Source: Hartmannibacter diazotrophicus
GTDB lineage: Bacteria > Pseudomonadota > Alphaproteobacteria > Rhizobiales > Pleomorphomonadaceae
Direction: 5' to 3'
Length of the DNA: 64,000 nt
Assembly (NCBI RefSeq): GCF_900231165.1
Contig: NZ_LT960614.1
Coordinates: 5,100,001 to 5,164,000, forward strand
Within the stretch, counting starts at the first letter, position 1. Every line of letters starts with the position of its first letter. Both the position numbers and the translations under genes were made by a program. The notes under the pieces were generated by a model. That model had not been told where the DNA came from. It did no database searches and saw nothing but the letters and a program-made list of their open reading frames with translations. Of this stretch, positions 1-9,222 are shown in pieces.

Positions 1-29
1 TGATCGGTCGTCTCGGCCTGCGCCGCTGA
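1..29 (+). CDS. rpsO: 30S ribosomal protein S15, 3' end only
   Basis: The window opens inside a codon. The frame reads (L)IGRLGLRR and then TGA at 27-29, which matches the highly conserved C-terminus of ribosomal protein S15. The pnp gene follows directly, and rpsO-pnp is the standard bacterial order, so the identification is firm although only the last residues are visible. S15 binds 16S rRNA in the small subunit. Confidence 0.85.
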
Positions 30-44
30 CGCCCACACCCGAAC

Positions 45-67
45 GGGGCGGCCGCAAGGTCCGCCCC
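45..67 (+). terminator. Hairpin after rpsO
   Basis: GGGGCGG at 45-51 pairs with CCGCCCC at 61-67 around a 9-nt loop. Only a weak T run follows. It could be an attenuating terminator or a processing site in the rpsO-pnp transcript, where such hairpins are known in other bacteria. The rest of the spacer up to pnp (68-279) shows no gene. Confidence 0.4.
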
Positions 68-292
68 TTCGATGTTTAATGACCCTTCGGCGAAGGAAAC
101 CCGGTCATGCGGGCCGGTTTCGCGACCGCCGATCAAACGCAGAGCGATCGCCATCATGGGGCAGGATCGCCGGGTGCTTTCCGTAAAGTCGCGGAGTTTC
201 CGCCGGAGAGCGTCTTGCCGTCTTGCCCGTGATGAAAACCCGGAACGGGATCTGTATAGCGCGCTCTGCCAAGAATGCTGGAAAGGCAGACC

Positions 293-2419
293 ATGTTTGA
301 TACCCAACGCGTCGAGATCGAATGGGGCGGACGCCCGCTCGTGCTCGAAACCGGGCGCATCGCCCGTCAGGCCGACGGCGCCGTGCTCGCCAGCTACGGC
401 GACACCACGGTGCTCGCCACCGTCGTCTCGGCCAAGGAGCCCAAGCCCGGCCAGGACTTCTTCCCCCTGACCGTCAACTACCAGGAAAAGGCCTTCGCGG
501 CCGGCAAGATTCCCGGTGGCTATTTCAAGCGCGAGGGTCGTCCCTCCGAGCATGAGACGCTGACCTCGCGTCTCATCGACCGCCCCATCCGCCCGCTTTT
601 CGCCGACGGCTACAAGTGCGACACCCAGGTGATCGTCACGGTGCTCTCCCATGACATGGAAAGCGCGCCGGACATTCTCGCCATGGTCGCCGCCTCCGCC
701 GCCCTGACGCTCTCCGGCGTGCCCTTCATGGGCCCGATCGGCGGCGCCCGCGTCGGCTATTTCGACGGCGAATTCATGCTCAACCCGCCCGTCGACCGCA
801 TGGTTGACAGCAAGCTCGACCTCGTCGTCGCCGGCACCATCGACGCCGTGCTGATGGTGGAGTCGGAGGCTCAGGAGCTTGACGAGCAGACGATGCTCGC
901 CGCCGTGATGTTCGGCCACGCCCAGATGCAGCCGGTCATCGACGCGATCATCAAGCTGGCCGAGCGTGCCGCCAAGGAGCCGCGCGAGTTCAAGCAGAAG
1001 GACGTCTCCGAGATCGAGAAGACCATGCTCGAGATCGCCGAGGCCGATCTGCGCGAGGCCTACAAGATCACCGCCAAGCAGGAGCGGTATGTTGCCGTCG
1101 ACGCCGCCAAGGCGAAGGTGACCGCGGCCTTCTTCCCCGAGGGTGAAGAGCCGAAATACAGCAAGGAAGAGGTCGGCGCGGTCTTCAAGGAACTGCAGGC
1201 CAAGATCGTCCGCTGGAACATTCTCGACACCGGCAGCCGCATTGACGGCCGTGACCTCGTCACGGTCCGCCCGATCGTCGCCGAAGTCGGCGTTCTGCCG
1301 CGCGCCCACGGCTCGGCCCTCTTCACCCGCGGCGAGACGCAGGCCCTCGTGGTCGCAACGCTCGGCACCGGCGAGGACGAGCAGTTCGTGGATGCCCTCG
1401 AGGGCACCTACAAGCAGAACTTCATGCTGCACTACAACTTCCCGCCCTACTCCGTGGGCGAGACGGGCCGCATGGGTTCTCCGGGCCGCCGCGAAATCGG
1501 CCACGGCAAGCTCGCCTGGCGAGCCGTGCACCCGATGCTGCCGCAGCACCACGACTTCCCCTACACCATCCGCATCGTCTCCGAGATCACCGAGTCCAAC
1601 GGCTCGTCCTCGATGGCGACCGTCTGCGGCTCCTCGCTGGCGCTGATGGATGCAGGCGTTCCGATGAAGGCCGCGACGGCCGGCATCGCCATGGGCCTCA
1701 TCAAGGAAGGCGAGCGCTTCGCGGTGCTCTCCGACATTCTTGGCGACGAGGATCACCTCGGCGACATGGACTTCAAGGTCGCCGGCACCGAGAACGGCGT
1801 CACCTCGCTGCAGATGGACATCAAGATCACCGGTATCACCGAGGAGATCATGAAGGTCGCGCTGGATCAGGCGAAGGGCGGCCGTCTTCACATCCTCGGC
1901 GAGATGGCCAAGGCCATCACCGGCGCCCGCGCGTCGCTCGGCGAGCATGCGCCGCGCATCGAGGTCATCAAGATCCCGGTCGACAAGATCCGTGAAGTCA
2001 TCGGCACCGGCGGCAAGGTCATCCGCGAGATCGTGGAAAAGACCGGCGCCAAGGTGAATATCGAGGACGACGGCACCGTCAAGGTGGCCTCCTCCGACGG
2101 CAAGGCGATCACCGCCGCGCTCAACTGGATCAAGGGCATCGCAGCCGATCCGGAAGTCGGCGCCATCTACGAGGGGACGGTCGTCAAGGTCGTCGACTTC
2201 GGCGCCTTCGTGAACTTCTTCGGCTCCCGCGACGGCCTCGTCCACGTTTCGCAGCTCGCTCCGCAGCGCGTTGCCAACGTCAAGGACGTGGTCAAGGAAG
2301 GCGACAAGGTCTGGGTCAAGCTCATGGGCTTCGATGATCGCGGCAAGGTCCGCCTGTCCATGAAGGTCGTCGACCAGGAGACCGGGCAGGAGATCAAGGC
2401 CGAAGCCGAAGCAAGCTGA
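293..2419 (+). CDS. pnp: Polynucleotide phosphorylase
   Basis: A 3'-to-5' phosphorolytic exoribonuclease (RNA + Pi to nucleoside diphosphates), the core exonuclease of RNA decay and a degradosome partner of RNase E. The 708-residue product has the full family layout: two RNase PH domains (about 1-140 and 310-540), a KH domain starting near [17 protein letters not shown], and a C-terminal S1 domain ([19 protein letters not shown]). The chosen ATG at 293 is preceded by GGAAAGG at 280-286 and gives the usual [13 protein letters not shown] start. An in-frame ATG at 275 lies before this ribosome binding site and is unlikely. Length is normal for Alphaproteobacteria, and the position after rpsO is classical. 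Confidence 0.98.
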   Translation: MFDTQRVEIEWGGRPLVLETGRIARQADGAVLASYGDTTVLATVVSAKEPKPGQDFFPLTVNYQEKAFAAGKIPGGYFKREGRPSEHETLTSRLIDRPIRPLFADGYKCDTQVIVTVLSHDMESAPDILAMVAASAALTLSGVPFMGPIGGARVGYFDGEFMLNPPVDRMVDSKLDLVVAGTIDAVLMVESEAQELDEQTMLAAVMFGHAQMQPVIDAIIKLAERAAKEPREFKQKDVSEIEKTMLEIAEADLREAYKITAKQERYVAVDAAKAKVTAAFFPEGEEPKYSKEEVGAVFKELQAKIVRWNILDTGSRIDGRDLVTVRPIVAEVGVLPRAHGSALFTRGETQALVVATLGTGEDEQFVDALEGTYKQNFMLHYNFPPYSVGETGRMGSPGRREIGHGKLAWRAVHPMLPQHHDFPYTIRIVSEITESNGSSSMATVCGSSLALMDAGVPMKAATAGIAMGLIKEGERFAVLSDILGDEDHLGDMDFKVAGTENGVTSLQMDIKITGITEEIMKVALDQAKGGRLHILGEMAKAITGARASLGEHAPRIEVIKIPVDKIREVIGTGGKVIREIVEKTGAKVNIEDDGTVKVASSDGKAITAALNWIKGIAADPEVGAIYEGTVVKVVDFGAFVNFFGSRDGLVHVSQLAPQRVANVKDVVKEGDKVWVKLMGFDDRGKVRLSMKVVDQETGQEIKAEAEAS

Positions 2420-2450
2420 GCTGCTTCGTTGAGATCGGACCACGAATAGG

Positions 2451-2484
2451 AAATGCCGGGCAGTCGCGCTGCCCGGCATTTTTT
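2451..2484 (+). terminator. Rho-independent terminator of pnp
   Basis: AAATGCCGGGCAG (2451-2463) and CTGCCCGGCATTT (2469-2481) form a perfect 13-bp stem with loop TCGCG, followed by T residues. This is a strong intrinsic terminator closing rpsO-pnp. The following 270 bases before the next gene show no further feature. Confidence 0.9.
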
Positions 2485-2754
2485 ATAGGGGGGGCTCGAA
2501 CGCCCCGTTTTTGATGATCTTTTCATCCTGCGCTGAGCGAATGCTCACTTGCATCGGTGCAGGATAAGTCGGAATGTGCATTTGGAATGGTTCGACGGTT
2601 CAGTTCTGTCAGCGACCGTTTCCCTGATCACATCGCCCACCCGGAAACACGCCTGGGCCGATTTCTCCGCTGGAATGAGCGGGAAACGCCGGGCGGATAC
2701 GGACAACCAGCCTGATCATCTGGGTCCCGTATGCCAACTTGACCGGAAGCTGCC

Positions 2755-3723
2755 ATGCTCGAAATACCCAAGGATGACGACCTTCTCGTTCGTTCCGCCT
2801 GGCTTTACTACGTCGGCGGCCAGAGTCAGGAGGAGGTCGGCCAGGCCCTCGGTATCTCGCGCTTCCGCGTGACGCGCATGCTGGCCGAGGCGCGCGAGCG
2901 CGGCATCGTCCGCATCGCCATCGAGCACGACACGACGGCAACCCTTGAGGCGGCGGACCGGCTGATTGCCAACTACGGCCTGCGCGGCTGCATCGTCACG
3001 CCGCGCCTTGGTGTCGACCCGGGCCGGCCTTCGTCGGAAGCCGAGGAAGAGGTCGCCCGCCGGGCCGTCGGCATTGCCGCGGCCGGTCTCCTGTCCAGAA
3101 AGCTGCAGAAGGAAGGCCCGGTGACCGTCGGCATCGGGCTCGGCCGCACGATTGCCCGCATGGCCGAGGCGCTGTCGGGGGTCCGCAAGAAGGACGTGCG
3201 CTTCGTCTCGCTGGTCGGCTCGCTGACGCGAACCGCAAAGGCCAATCCCTTCGATGTCTGCATCCAGCTTGCCACGAGCTGCGGCGGCGAGGCCTATTTC
3301 CTGGCCGCGCCCTATCTCGTCGACAGCGAGGCGGACTACTCGGTCATCATGAGCCAGCGCATCGTGCGCGAAACGCTGGAAGTCGCCCGGTCCGCCGACA
3401 TCTATTTCGTCGGCTGCGGCGAGTGCCGGGAAGGCTCGACCCTTTATTCGAGCGGCCTCGTGACGGCGGATGAATTCGCTTCGCTCGCCGCGTCCGGCGC
3501 CGTCGTCGATTCCACGGGCAAGTTCTTCGACGCCAAGGGACGGCTTGTGCCGAGCGACCTCAACAACCGCACTATCTCGGTGACGATGGACGATCTGCAC
3601 GAGCACGAGGTTGTCCTGCTCGCCGCCGGCCGCATCAAGGCCGAACCGGTGCGGGCGATGCTCGCGACCGGCTTCGTCGATCAGCTCGTCGTCGATGGAG
3701 ATCTGGCCGACCTTCTGATGTGA
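2755..3723 (+). CDS. SorC/DeoR-type sugar-binding transcriptional regulator
   Basis: A 322-residue DNA-binding regulator of the SorC family, which normally controls genes for sugar or polyol use and responds to a sugar phosphate. The N-terminal helix-turn-helix covers about residues 21-55 (SQEEVGQALGISRFRVTRML). The rest is the sugar-isomerase-like effector domain, with GIGLGRT near residue 125 and the acidic C-terminal VDQLVVDGDLA. The start ATG has a modest upstream purine stretch (CCGGAAG). No sugar transporter lies beside it, so its target is not evident. The gene ends 12 bases from the convergent histidine kinase gene. Confidence 0.85.
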   Translation: MLEIPKDDDLLVRSAWLYYVGGQSQEEVGQALGISRFRVTRMLAEARERGIVRIAIEHDTTATLEAADRLIANYGLRGCIVTPRLGVDPGRPSSEAEEEVARRAVGIAAAGLLSRKLQKEGPVTVGIGLGRTIARMAEALSGVRKKDVRFVSLVGSLTRTAKANPFDVCIQLATSCGGEAYFLAAPYLVDSEADYSVIMSQRIVRETLEVARSADIYFVGCGECREGSTLYSSGLVTADEFASLAASGAVVDSTGKFFDAKGRLVPSDLNNRTISVTMDDLHEHEVVLLAAGRIKAEPVRAMLATGFVDQLVVDGDLADLLM

Positions 3724-3735
3724 GGCCGCGGCCGC

Positions 3736-6072
3736 TCAGGCGGCGTCGGATGCCCGGAGCGGTGGCAGGAACTTCTCTCTGGCAAGAGAGAGGGTCCGGC
3801 GCAACTGCGCCATCGCCGCCGTCGTTCCCTCGATCCCGGCCGCAAGGCCGGTGCTGCGCAGATGATCGCATGCATCCGCGACGCTGGGCAGGCCCGCGTT
3901 GGCAGCCGAGCCACGCAGCGTATGGGCGGCATGCCGCAGCGCGTCTGCCGAGCCGGTGGCAATGGCCGCCTCCAGATCGTTGATGAGCTCCTCGGCATCT
4001 TCAAAGAACATCTGGGTCAGTTCGGCCAGGATGTCGGTCCCGAACTCTCTTTCGAGCATCTCTCGGGCCGCAAGGTCGGCTGCTGGGTTCAAGCTGGCGG
4101 GGGCCTCGGTGGCTCCGTCTGCCGGGCCGATCGGAATGCGGGCGATGACATCCGATGGCGATGCCGTCTTGAGAGCTGCCGGCGTTTCGCAGGCCGGACC
4201 ATCCGCAGGGCACGATTGGACCGGATGAGCGCGCGCCTGCGCTGGGCCCCGGACTGTCATGAGGGCCCGGACGAGCGCGTCCTGATCGATCGGCTTGGTG
4301 GTGAAGTCGTCCATTCCCGCGGCAAGGCAGGCCTGCCGGTCTTCCGCCGAGGCATTGGCCGTCATGGCGATGATCGGCACGCATCCAGCCTCGCCGCCAA
4401 GGGCGCGGATGCGCCGCGTGGCCTCCAGCCCGTCCATGTGCGGCATCTGCATGTCCATGAGAATGGCGTCGAACCGGCCTTGTGCCGCCGCTTCGACAGC
4501 TTCCCCGCCATCGCGGGCAAATGTCACGCGATGGCCGAGACGGGCCAGCGTGAGTTCCGCGACGCGCCGGTTCACCGCATTGTCCTCGGCGAGGAGGATC
4601 GAAAGCGGGGAGATCTGGTCCGCGGCAACGGGCAGCGCGTCCGCGGCCGCTGTCGCTTCGGCGGGAGCCTCCGCGACCGGCACGTCGAACCAGAAGAGAC
4701 TGCCGGAGCCGACGACGCTCTCCACGCCGATCCGCCCGCCGAGCAGTTCGATCAGTCGCCGGCAGATGGCAAGGCCGAGGCCGCTGCCGCCGAAGCGCCG
4801 TGCCATCGAGGCCTCGAGCTGGCTGAATTCCACGAAAAGGCGGCCTCTGGCCTCCTCCTCGATACCCATGCCCGTGTCGGCGACGAAGAAGACGAGGCGC
4901 ATCTGGCCGTCCGGATCATGCCTGCGGCTGACCGTGACCGTGACCTCGCCCTTGCTGGTGAACTTGACGGCATTGCTGACGAGATTGAGCAGCACCTGCC
5001 GGATGCGCGTCTGGTCCGAAATGATCCTGTCCGGCACGTCGGGATCGATCCGCATCTCGAAGCCGAGCGCCTTGTCCGCCGCCTTCGGGCCCATGATCGT
5101 TTCGACATGCTGAAGGCTGGCGCGCAGGTCCATCGGCGAGAGATCGATATCGAGCCGTCCGGCTTCCAGCTTGGAGTAGTCGAGAACGTCGTTGATGATG
5201 TCGAGAAGCGCCACGCCGCAGGTCCGGATGATCCACGCAAGATCGGACTGTTCCGGCGTCAGGCGCGAGTCCATGAGAAGCTGGGTCGCGCCAATGACGC
5301 CGTTCATCGGCGTGCGGATTTCGTGGCTCATGGTGGCAAGGAACTGGGATTTCGCCCGCGTTCCGGCGAGCGCCTCGTCGGCCTTGATCTTCAGTTCGCT
5401 GTTGAGGTTTTCGATTGCGGCGCGAGACTGCCTGAGGCAGGTCATCTGGCGGGCCATCAGAACGATGATGCCGATCATGGCAAGGGTCAGCATGCAGACG
5501 CCGGCCGCGAGCATCCAGTGCAGGCTTAACGTCTCCTGGCGATTGTCGACCCGTAACGCCTTGCTGCTCGAATCGGCATGCATGACGATGGCGGCCGTCG
5601 CCTTTGACAACGCCTCCACATGCCGGATGAGGAAGTCCCGCTCACCGGGTTGGAAGTGCTTTTCGACGATCAGGCGGTCGAAAATGGGCACGATTTCCTC
5701 GATGCCCTTGGAGACCTCGCGGAGCAGTCCCTGAAACGTCTCGTCGGCCCCGAAGATCCTGGGGAACTTCCCACTCTTCAAAATCCTGAGCCGGCTGTAG
5801 ACGATGTCGAAGCGCAGGCCGGTGGCCTTGGCATCGAACTCGTCGCGTGGCGTCCTGAGTTCGACGGCAAGGCGCACCGTCTCGCGGTCGAGCTGATAAG
5901 CGCCCCAGAGCGCGTCCTCGCGCACGCTTGCGGCGATCTGGCGGTCCCGTGTCACCAGCAGCGCAAAGACGCCGATGACGATAAGAACACTTGCCAGACC
6001 GAGCAATCCGGCGATCCGGATGCCCGGGTCGAGCCGGAAGGCCAGGGATCTGACTCTGGAGCAGACAGACAT
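3736..6072 (-). CDS. Membrane hybrid histidine kinase (HisKA-HATPase-REC-HPt)
   Basis: A 778-residue hybrid sensor kinase carrying a whole phosphorelay in one chain. TM1 is about residues 20-41, an extracytoplasmic helical region about 45-183 has no recognised ligand domain, and TM2 is about 185-207. A short coiled coil leads to HisKA with phospho-acceptor H250 (MSHEIRTPMNG). The HATPase follows (N box NLVSNAVKF; G boxes ADTGMGI and GGSGLGLAI). A receiver carries D540 (ILMDMQMPHMDG), and a C-terminal HPt domain has H717 (HTLRGSAANAG). The stop of the upstream exported-protein gene and this start share one base (TGATG), so the two are translationally coupled. The exported protein is therefore a likely sensing partner. 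Confidence 0.93.
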   Translation of the reverse strand: MSVCSRVRSLAFRLDPGIRIAGLLGLASVLIVIGVFALLVTRDRQIAASVREDALWGAYQLDRETVRLAVELRTPRDEFDAKATGLRFDIVYSRLRILKSGKFPRIFGADETFQGLLREVSKGIEEIVPIFDRLIVEKHFQPGERDFLIRHVEALSKATAAIVMHADSSSKALRVDNRQETLSLHWMLAAGVCMLTLAMIGIIVLMARQMTCLRQSRAAIENLNSELKIKADEALAGTRAKSQFLATMSHEIRTPMNGVIGATQLLMDSRLTPEQSDLAWIIRTCGVALLDIINDVLDYSKLEAGRLDIDLSPMDLRASLQHVETIMGPKAADKALGFEMRIDPDVPDRIISDQTRIRQVLLNLVSNAVKFTSKGEVTVTVSRRHDPDGQMRLVFFVADTGMGIEEEARGRLFVEFSQLEASMARRFGGSGLGLAICRRLIELLGGRIGVESVVGSGSLFWFDVPVAEAPAEATAAADALPVAADQISPLSILLAEDNAVNRRVAELTLARLGHRVTFARDGGEAVEAAAQGRFDAILMDMQMPHMDGLEATRRIRALGGEAGCVPIIAMTANASAEDRQACLAAGMDDFTTKPIDQDALVRALMTVRGPAQARAHPVQSCPADGPACETPAALKTASPSDVIARIPIGPADGATEAPASLNPAADLAAREMLEREFGTDILAELTQMFFEDAEELINDLEAAIATGSADALRHAAHTLRGSAANAGLPSVADACDHLRSTGLAAGIEGTTAAMAQLRRTLSLAREKFLPPLRASDAA

Positions 6073-6587
6073 CAGCGAACGTCGATCGACTTGATCTGCC
6101 AGACGCTGCGCGAGAAATACTTCTCGTTATAGAGGTCGGCTTCCTTGTCGAACGGATAGATCAGGAAGAGCGGACCCTTGTCGCGGACCGACATTTCCTC
6201 GCCGTTCATCTTGGTGGCGAAGATGGTGTCGTGGTCGAGGACGTCTGCCATCGGCACCTCGGCGGCATAGTCGTTGAGGGCGACGACGTTGAGATTGTCG
6301 CCCGTCGCGCCGACGGCCTCCATCAGGGCTCGTCCAAGCGGGCCGTCGAAGCTCACCTTGCCTTCCGTCCACGGCGTTTCCATCGTCGCATGTCGGCCGG
6401 GCAGGGCCTCCAGCATGGCGCGGTCGAACTGGGCCGTGCCGTCGACATTGGTGTTCTCGATCTTGCCGGTCACGGTGAGGATCACGTCGCCCGTGGGCGC
6501 CGGCAGGCTGCCGGCCATGGCGGCCGGCGCAAAGGCCAGGACGGCGGCCAGGACGGTCGAACGGAAGGCGATTGTCTTGCGCATCAT
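6072..6587 (-). CDS. Exported SUOX-like (molybdopterin-binding fold) protein without cysteine
   Basis: A 171-residue exported protein with a clear signal peptide (AVLAFAPAAMAG, cleavage near residue 25). The mature part (DGTAQFDRAMLEALP, GPLGRALMEAVGA, VVALNDYAAEVP, GPLFLIYPFD) resembles the sulfite-oxidase/molybdopterin-binding fold. The polypeptide has no cysteine at all, so it lacks the thiolate that ligates molybdenum in true sulfite-oxidase enzymes. I infer a non-catalytic binding or sensing role. The start (second of the ATG-ATG choices differs by one residue) is preceded by GAGGA. The next gene is the histidine kinase, coupled by a one-base overlap. Fold assignment is by motif only and is moderately certain. 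Confidence 0.7.
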   Translation of the reverse strand: MMRKTIAFRSTVLAAVLAFAPAAMAGSLPAPTGDVILTVTGKIENTNVDGTAQFDRAMLEALPGRHATMETPWTEGKVSFDGPLGRALMEAVGATGDNLNVVALNDYAAEVPMADVLDHDTIFATKMNGEEMSVRDKGPLFLIYPFDKEADLYNEKYFSRSVWQIKSIDVR

Positions 6588-6768
6588 TGGTTGGTCCTCG
6601 AATTCGGCCGGCAGCCTCGCGCGGCCATCAGGTTTGGGACGGGCCGTGCATCCTAGGGCCGGCGTCGTCGTTCGCGCTGCCGCAGGACGGTGATCGGCGG
6701 GATCGTGTCGCGGCGCAAAGTGTCGTTGCCCCGGTGAAGCAGGGCGGCGGTGAAGCAGGGCGGTCCGA

Positions 6769-7824
6769 TCAGGCGGCGGTCCCCACCGGATCGTCGGCCT
6801 CCTGCCGGAAGACAACGATGTCATCGAGCCTTTTCTCGAAGGCGTCGAGACAGGCCGGATCGAAGTGCTTTCCGGATTGCTGGCGCATATGGTCGATGGC
6901 CCGCTCGATCGGCCAGGCGTCCTTGTAGGGTCGCACGCTGGTCAGGGCGTCGAAGACATCGGCGACTGCGACGATCCTTGCGGGGAGCGGGATGTCGGTC
7001 TTCTGCAGGCCGTGGGGATATCCGTTCCCGTCGAAATGCTCGTGATGGCCGAGGGCGATGTCGGCGGCGCTCTTCAGAAGAGGAACCTCGCTGTTTTCCA
7101 GGATCTTGAAGCCGTCGGTCGTATGGCGTTGCATGACCGCCCGCTCCTCGTCCGTCAGCCGTCCGGGCTTGAGCAGGATCGAATCCGGCACGGAGAGCTT
7201 GCCGATGTCGTGCATGGGAGAGGCAAGAAAGAGCGTGCGAAGCGCCTCGTCGTCGAGCCCGATGGCCTCGCCGATCATCTGCGAGAAGTGGGCGATCCGG
7301 TCGATATGCTCGCCGGTTCCCCCGTCGCGCAGCTCGACGGCGCGCGCCAGGCGCATGATCAGCTCCTCTTCGCGCGCCGCAATGGTGCGCGTCGCCTTGG
7401 CGACCTCCTCGCTGAGCCATTGCGCGCGGTGCGTCTCTGCGTTGTGCGCCCGGCGCAGGGCGATCAGGTTCTTCAGACGTGTGCGGAACTCGACCGGATC
7501 GATCGGCTTCTTCATGAAGCTGGTCGCGCCGACATCGAGGGCCGACTGCCTGAGGCCGAGCTCTTCCTCGCTGGTGATCATCACCGCCGGCACGCCCGCC
7601 ATGCAGTCCCACTGGCGCATCTGGCGAAGAAGCGTGATGCCGTCCATGCCCGGCATGCGGAAGTCGACGAACAGGACGTCGCAGCCATGTTCGGAGGCAT
7701 GCGCGAAAGCGTCTTCCGGGCGGAGGAAGGCTTGGGCAGTGCAGCCGTCGACCTGCTCCACCAGACGGCGCAGATAGGTCAGACTTGTCCGGTTGTCGTC
7801 GACGATAAGTATTTCCAATTTCAT
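6769..7824 (-). CDS. Response regulator with HD-GYP domain (c-di-GMP phosphodiesterase)
   Basis: A 351-residue RpfG-like protein. The receiver domain (1-120) has D9/D10, phospho-acceptor D54 (LFVDFRMPGMDG) and K106. A coiled linker follows, then an HD-GYP domain (about 160-340) with HDIGK at 205-209 and the diagnostic HHEHFDGNGYP at 260-270. These residues support hydrolysis of cyclic di-GMP controlled by phosphorylation. ATG at 7824 is preceded by GAAGGGG; an upstream in-frame ATG at 7869 would add a poorly conserved tail. The kinase gene about 180 bases downstream on the same strand is a plausible phosphodonor, though its own HPt could also serve others. Confidence 0.92.
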   Translation of the reverse strand: MKLEILIVDDNRTSLTYLRRLVEQVDGCTAQAFLRPEDAFAHASEHGCDVLFVDFRMPGMDGITLLRQMRQWDCMAGVPAVMITSEEELGLRQSALDVGATSFMKKPIDPVEFRTRLKNLIALRRAHNAETHRAQWLSEEVAKATRTIAAREEELIMRLARAVELRDGGTGEHIDRIAHFSQMIGEAIGLDDEALRTLFLASPMHDIGKLSVPDSILLKPGRLTDEERAVMQRHTTDGFKILENSEVPLLKSAADIALGHHEHFDGNGYPHGLQKTDIPLPARIVAVADVFDALTSVRPYKDAWPIERAIDHMRQQSGKHFDPACLDAFEKRLDDIVVFRQEADDPVGTAA

Positions 7825-8663
7825 CGCCCCTTCTTGAGTGCCGGACAATTTCCGCATACGGAAAAACAACTACGGCAGGGAGCTATCTTCGATAGATGCC
7901 GGTTCATACTTCATGCAGATCAAAGCGGAATTGAATAAAAAATTTGCAAACCGGATTGGAATCTATACTGAATAGATAAGAATGGGTGAATGCTAAGGAA
8001 ATAATACAATTATGCTGGCATAGGTCTTCGAATGCATACGGGATCGATACTTCGACCTCCTTGGTCAATGAAGTGATTATGGCTGGCCGCATGCAGACGA
8101 TCGGCACGCGGCGATGACGCGGCAATCGGGTTCGCCTCTTCGGGATGCTCGCTGATTGCCGCGACGGACTCTCTGTCCTGCGACCGGTCGGACGCCATCA
8201 CGACATCGGCTGGCGCAAATCCGGGAAGGCATGACCTCGCCATCGCGACGACAGTCGCGGCATTCGGGCGCCCAAGGTTGCGGGCAGCCGGGTCAATGCC
8301 TTGAATTTTATGAGTTTTAGTAAGCCGGCAAGCAGATTTCTGCCTTGAAGCAGTCTGTCGCGACAGCGTGTAATATTGTGCAATATTATGCAAATTTTCC
8401 AAAGTGAAAATTGTAGAAAAACAAAGTCAAGAATTAAAACTTCGGTAGCCTGATAGAAATCATACCAATTTACAGTGAAAACATGTCTGATAACTCTGAA
8501 AATCGACCGATTTTCGTTCACATCGGAAACAAAAAAAGAATATTGAGAAAGACTTCCGGCCTTTCGGTAATCGCGAGGCCAGCATCTCGGTTGGAGCAGG
8601 GGCACTCCCGGCCGTGCGATGAGAAGGAAGATCTTTTGACCTCTTGACCATCGAGAGAATGAG
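7825..8663. other. Long AT-rich intergenic region
   Basis: No convincing gene is visible in 839 bases. Two stretches (about 7860-8060 and 8290-8560) are much richer in A/T than the flanks. Two dyads stand out: CTGTCG/CGACAG (8355-8366) and TAATATT-GTGC-AATATTA (8371-8388). The region must hold the divergent promoters of the HD-GYP gene and the MarR gene. Short open frames exist but have no ribosome binding site or protein-like composition. Confidence 0.5.
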
Positions 8664-9179
8664 ATGGGCGAACAAACACAAGTGGATAATGGTAAAGGTG
8701 ATTTGCCGGCAGCGGGCGAAACGGAATCCGGCGAGCCAGGGGAGAGGATGGTTGATCTCGGGGCATTGCCGTCTTTCCTCGGCTACGCCATCCGCCGGGC
8801 GCAACTGACAATTTCTGACGATTTCATCCGGACGCTCGCGGCGGCTGACCTGAGGCCTGCCTATTTTTACACGCTGCTTGTCATTCAGAAGAATCCCGGT
8901 CTCAACCAGTCGGACGTCAGCGCGGCCCTCGGCCTCCAGCGCACCAATTTCGTCGTGATGGTCAATGACCTCGAAGGCCGGGGCCTGATCGAGCGTCGGC
9001 CGTCGGCGAGCGACCGGCGGTCCTATGCCCTGCATCTGACCCGCAAGGGCCGCGCCCTTCTCGCCAGGGCGATGGAGCTTCAGGCCGAACATCAGGCCCG
9101 GTTCGTCTCCGTGCTCGGTGCTGAGGAGCACGATCGACTGATCCGGCTTCTGGGCAAGCTGGCAGAAAGCCGGCATTGA
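8664..9179 (+). CDS. MarR-family transcriptional regulator
   Basis: A 171-residue winged-helix regulator. A polar N-terminal extension of about 30 residues precedes the MarR core (LGYAIRRAQLTISDDF). The recognition region is LNQSDVSAALGLQRTNFVVMVNDLEGRGLIER, and the wing is RPSASDRRSYALHLTRKG, the typical basic DR-R motif. MarR proteins usually repress a neighbouring gene and release DNA when they bind small phenolic or other ligands. Here the convergent neighbour is a DadA-like oxidase, so a direct regulatory link is not obvious. Confidence 0.88.
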   Translation: MGEQTQVDNGKGDLPAAGETESGEPGERMVDLGALPSFLGYAIRRAQLTISDDFIRTLAAADLRPAYFYTLLVIQKNPGLNQSDVSAALGLQRTNFVVMVNDLEGRGLIERRPSASDRRSYALHLTRKGRALLARAMELQAEHQARFVSVLGAEEHDRLIRLLGKLAESRH

Positions 9180-9222
9180 GCCGAACGCAGCCGTGGACGC
9201 CCAAGGCATCGGCGCTCCGGGA

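Noticed and set aside
8010-8605. Small minus-strand open frames in the A/T-rich gap
   Set aside because: No ribosome binding sites, odd composition, and frames overlap each other.
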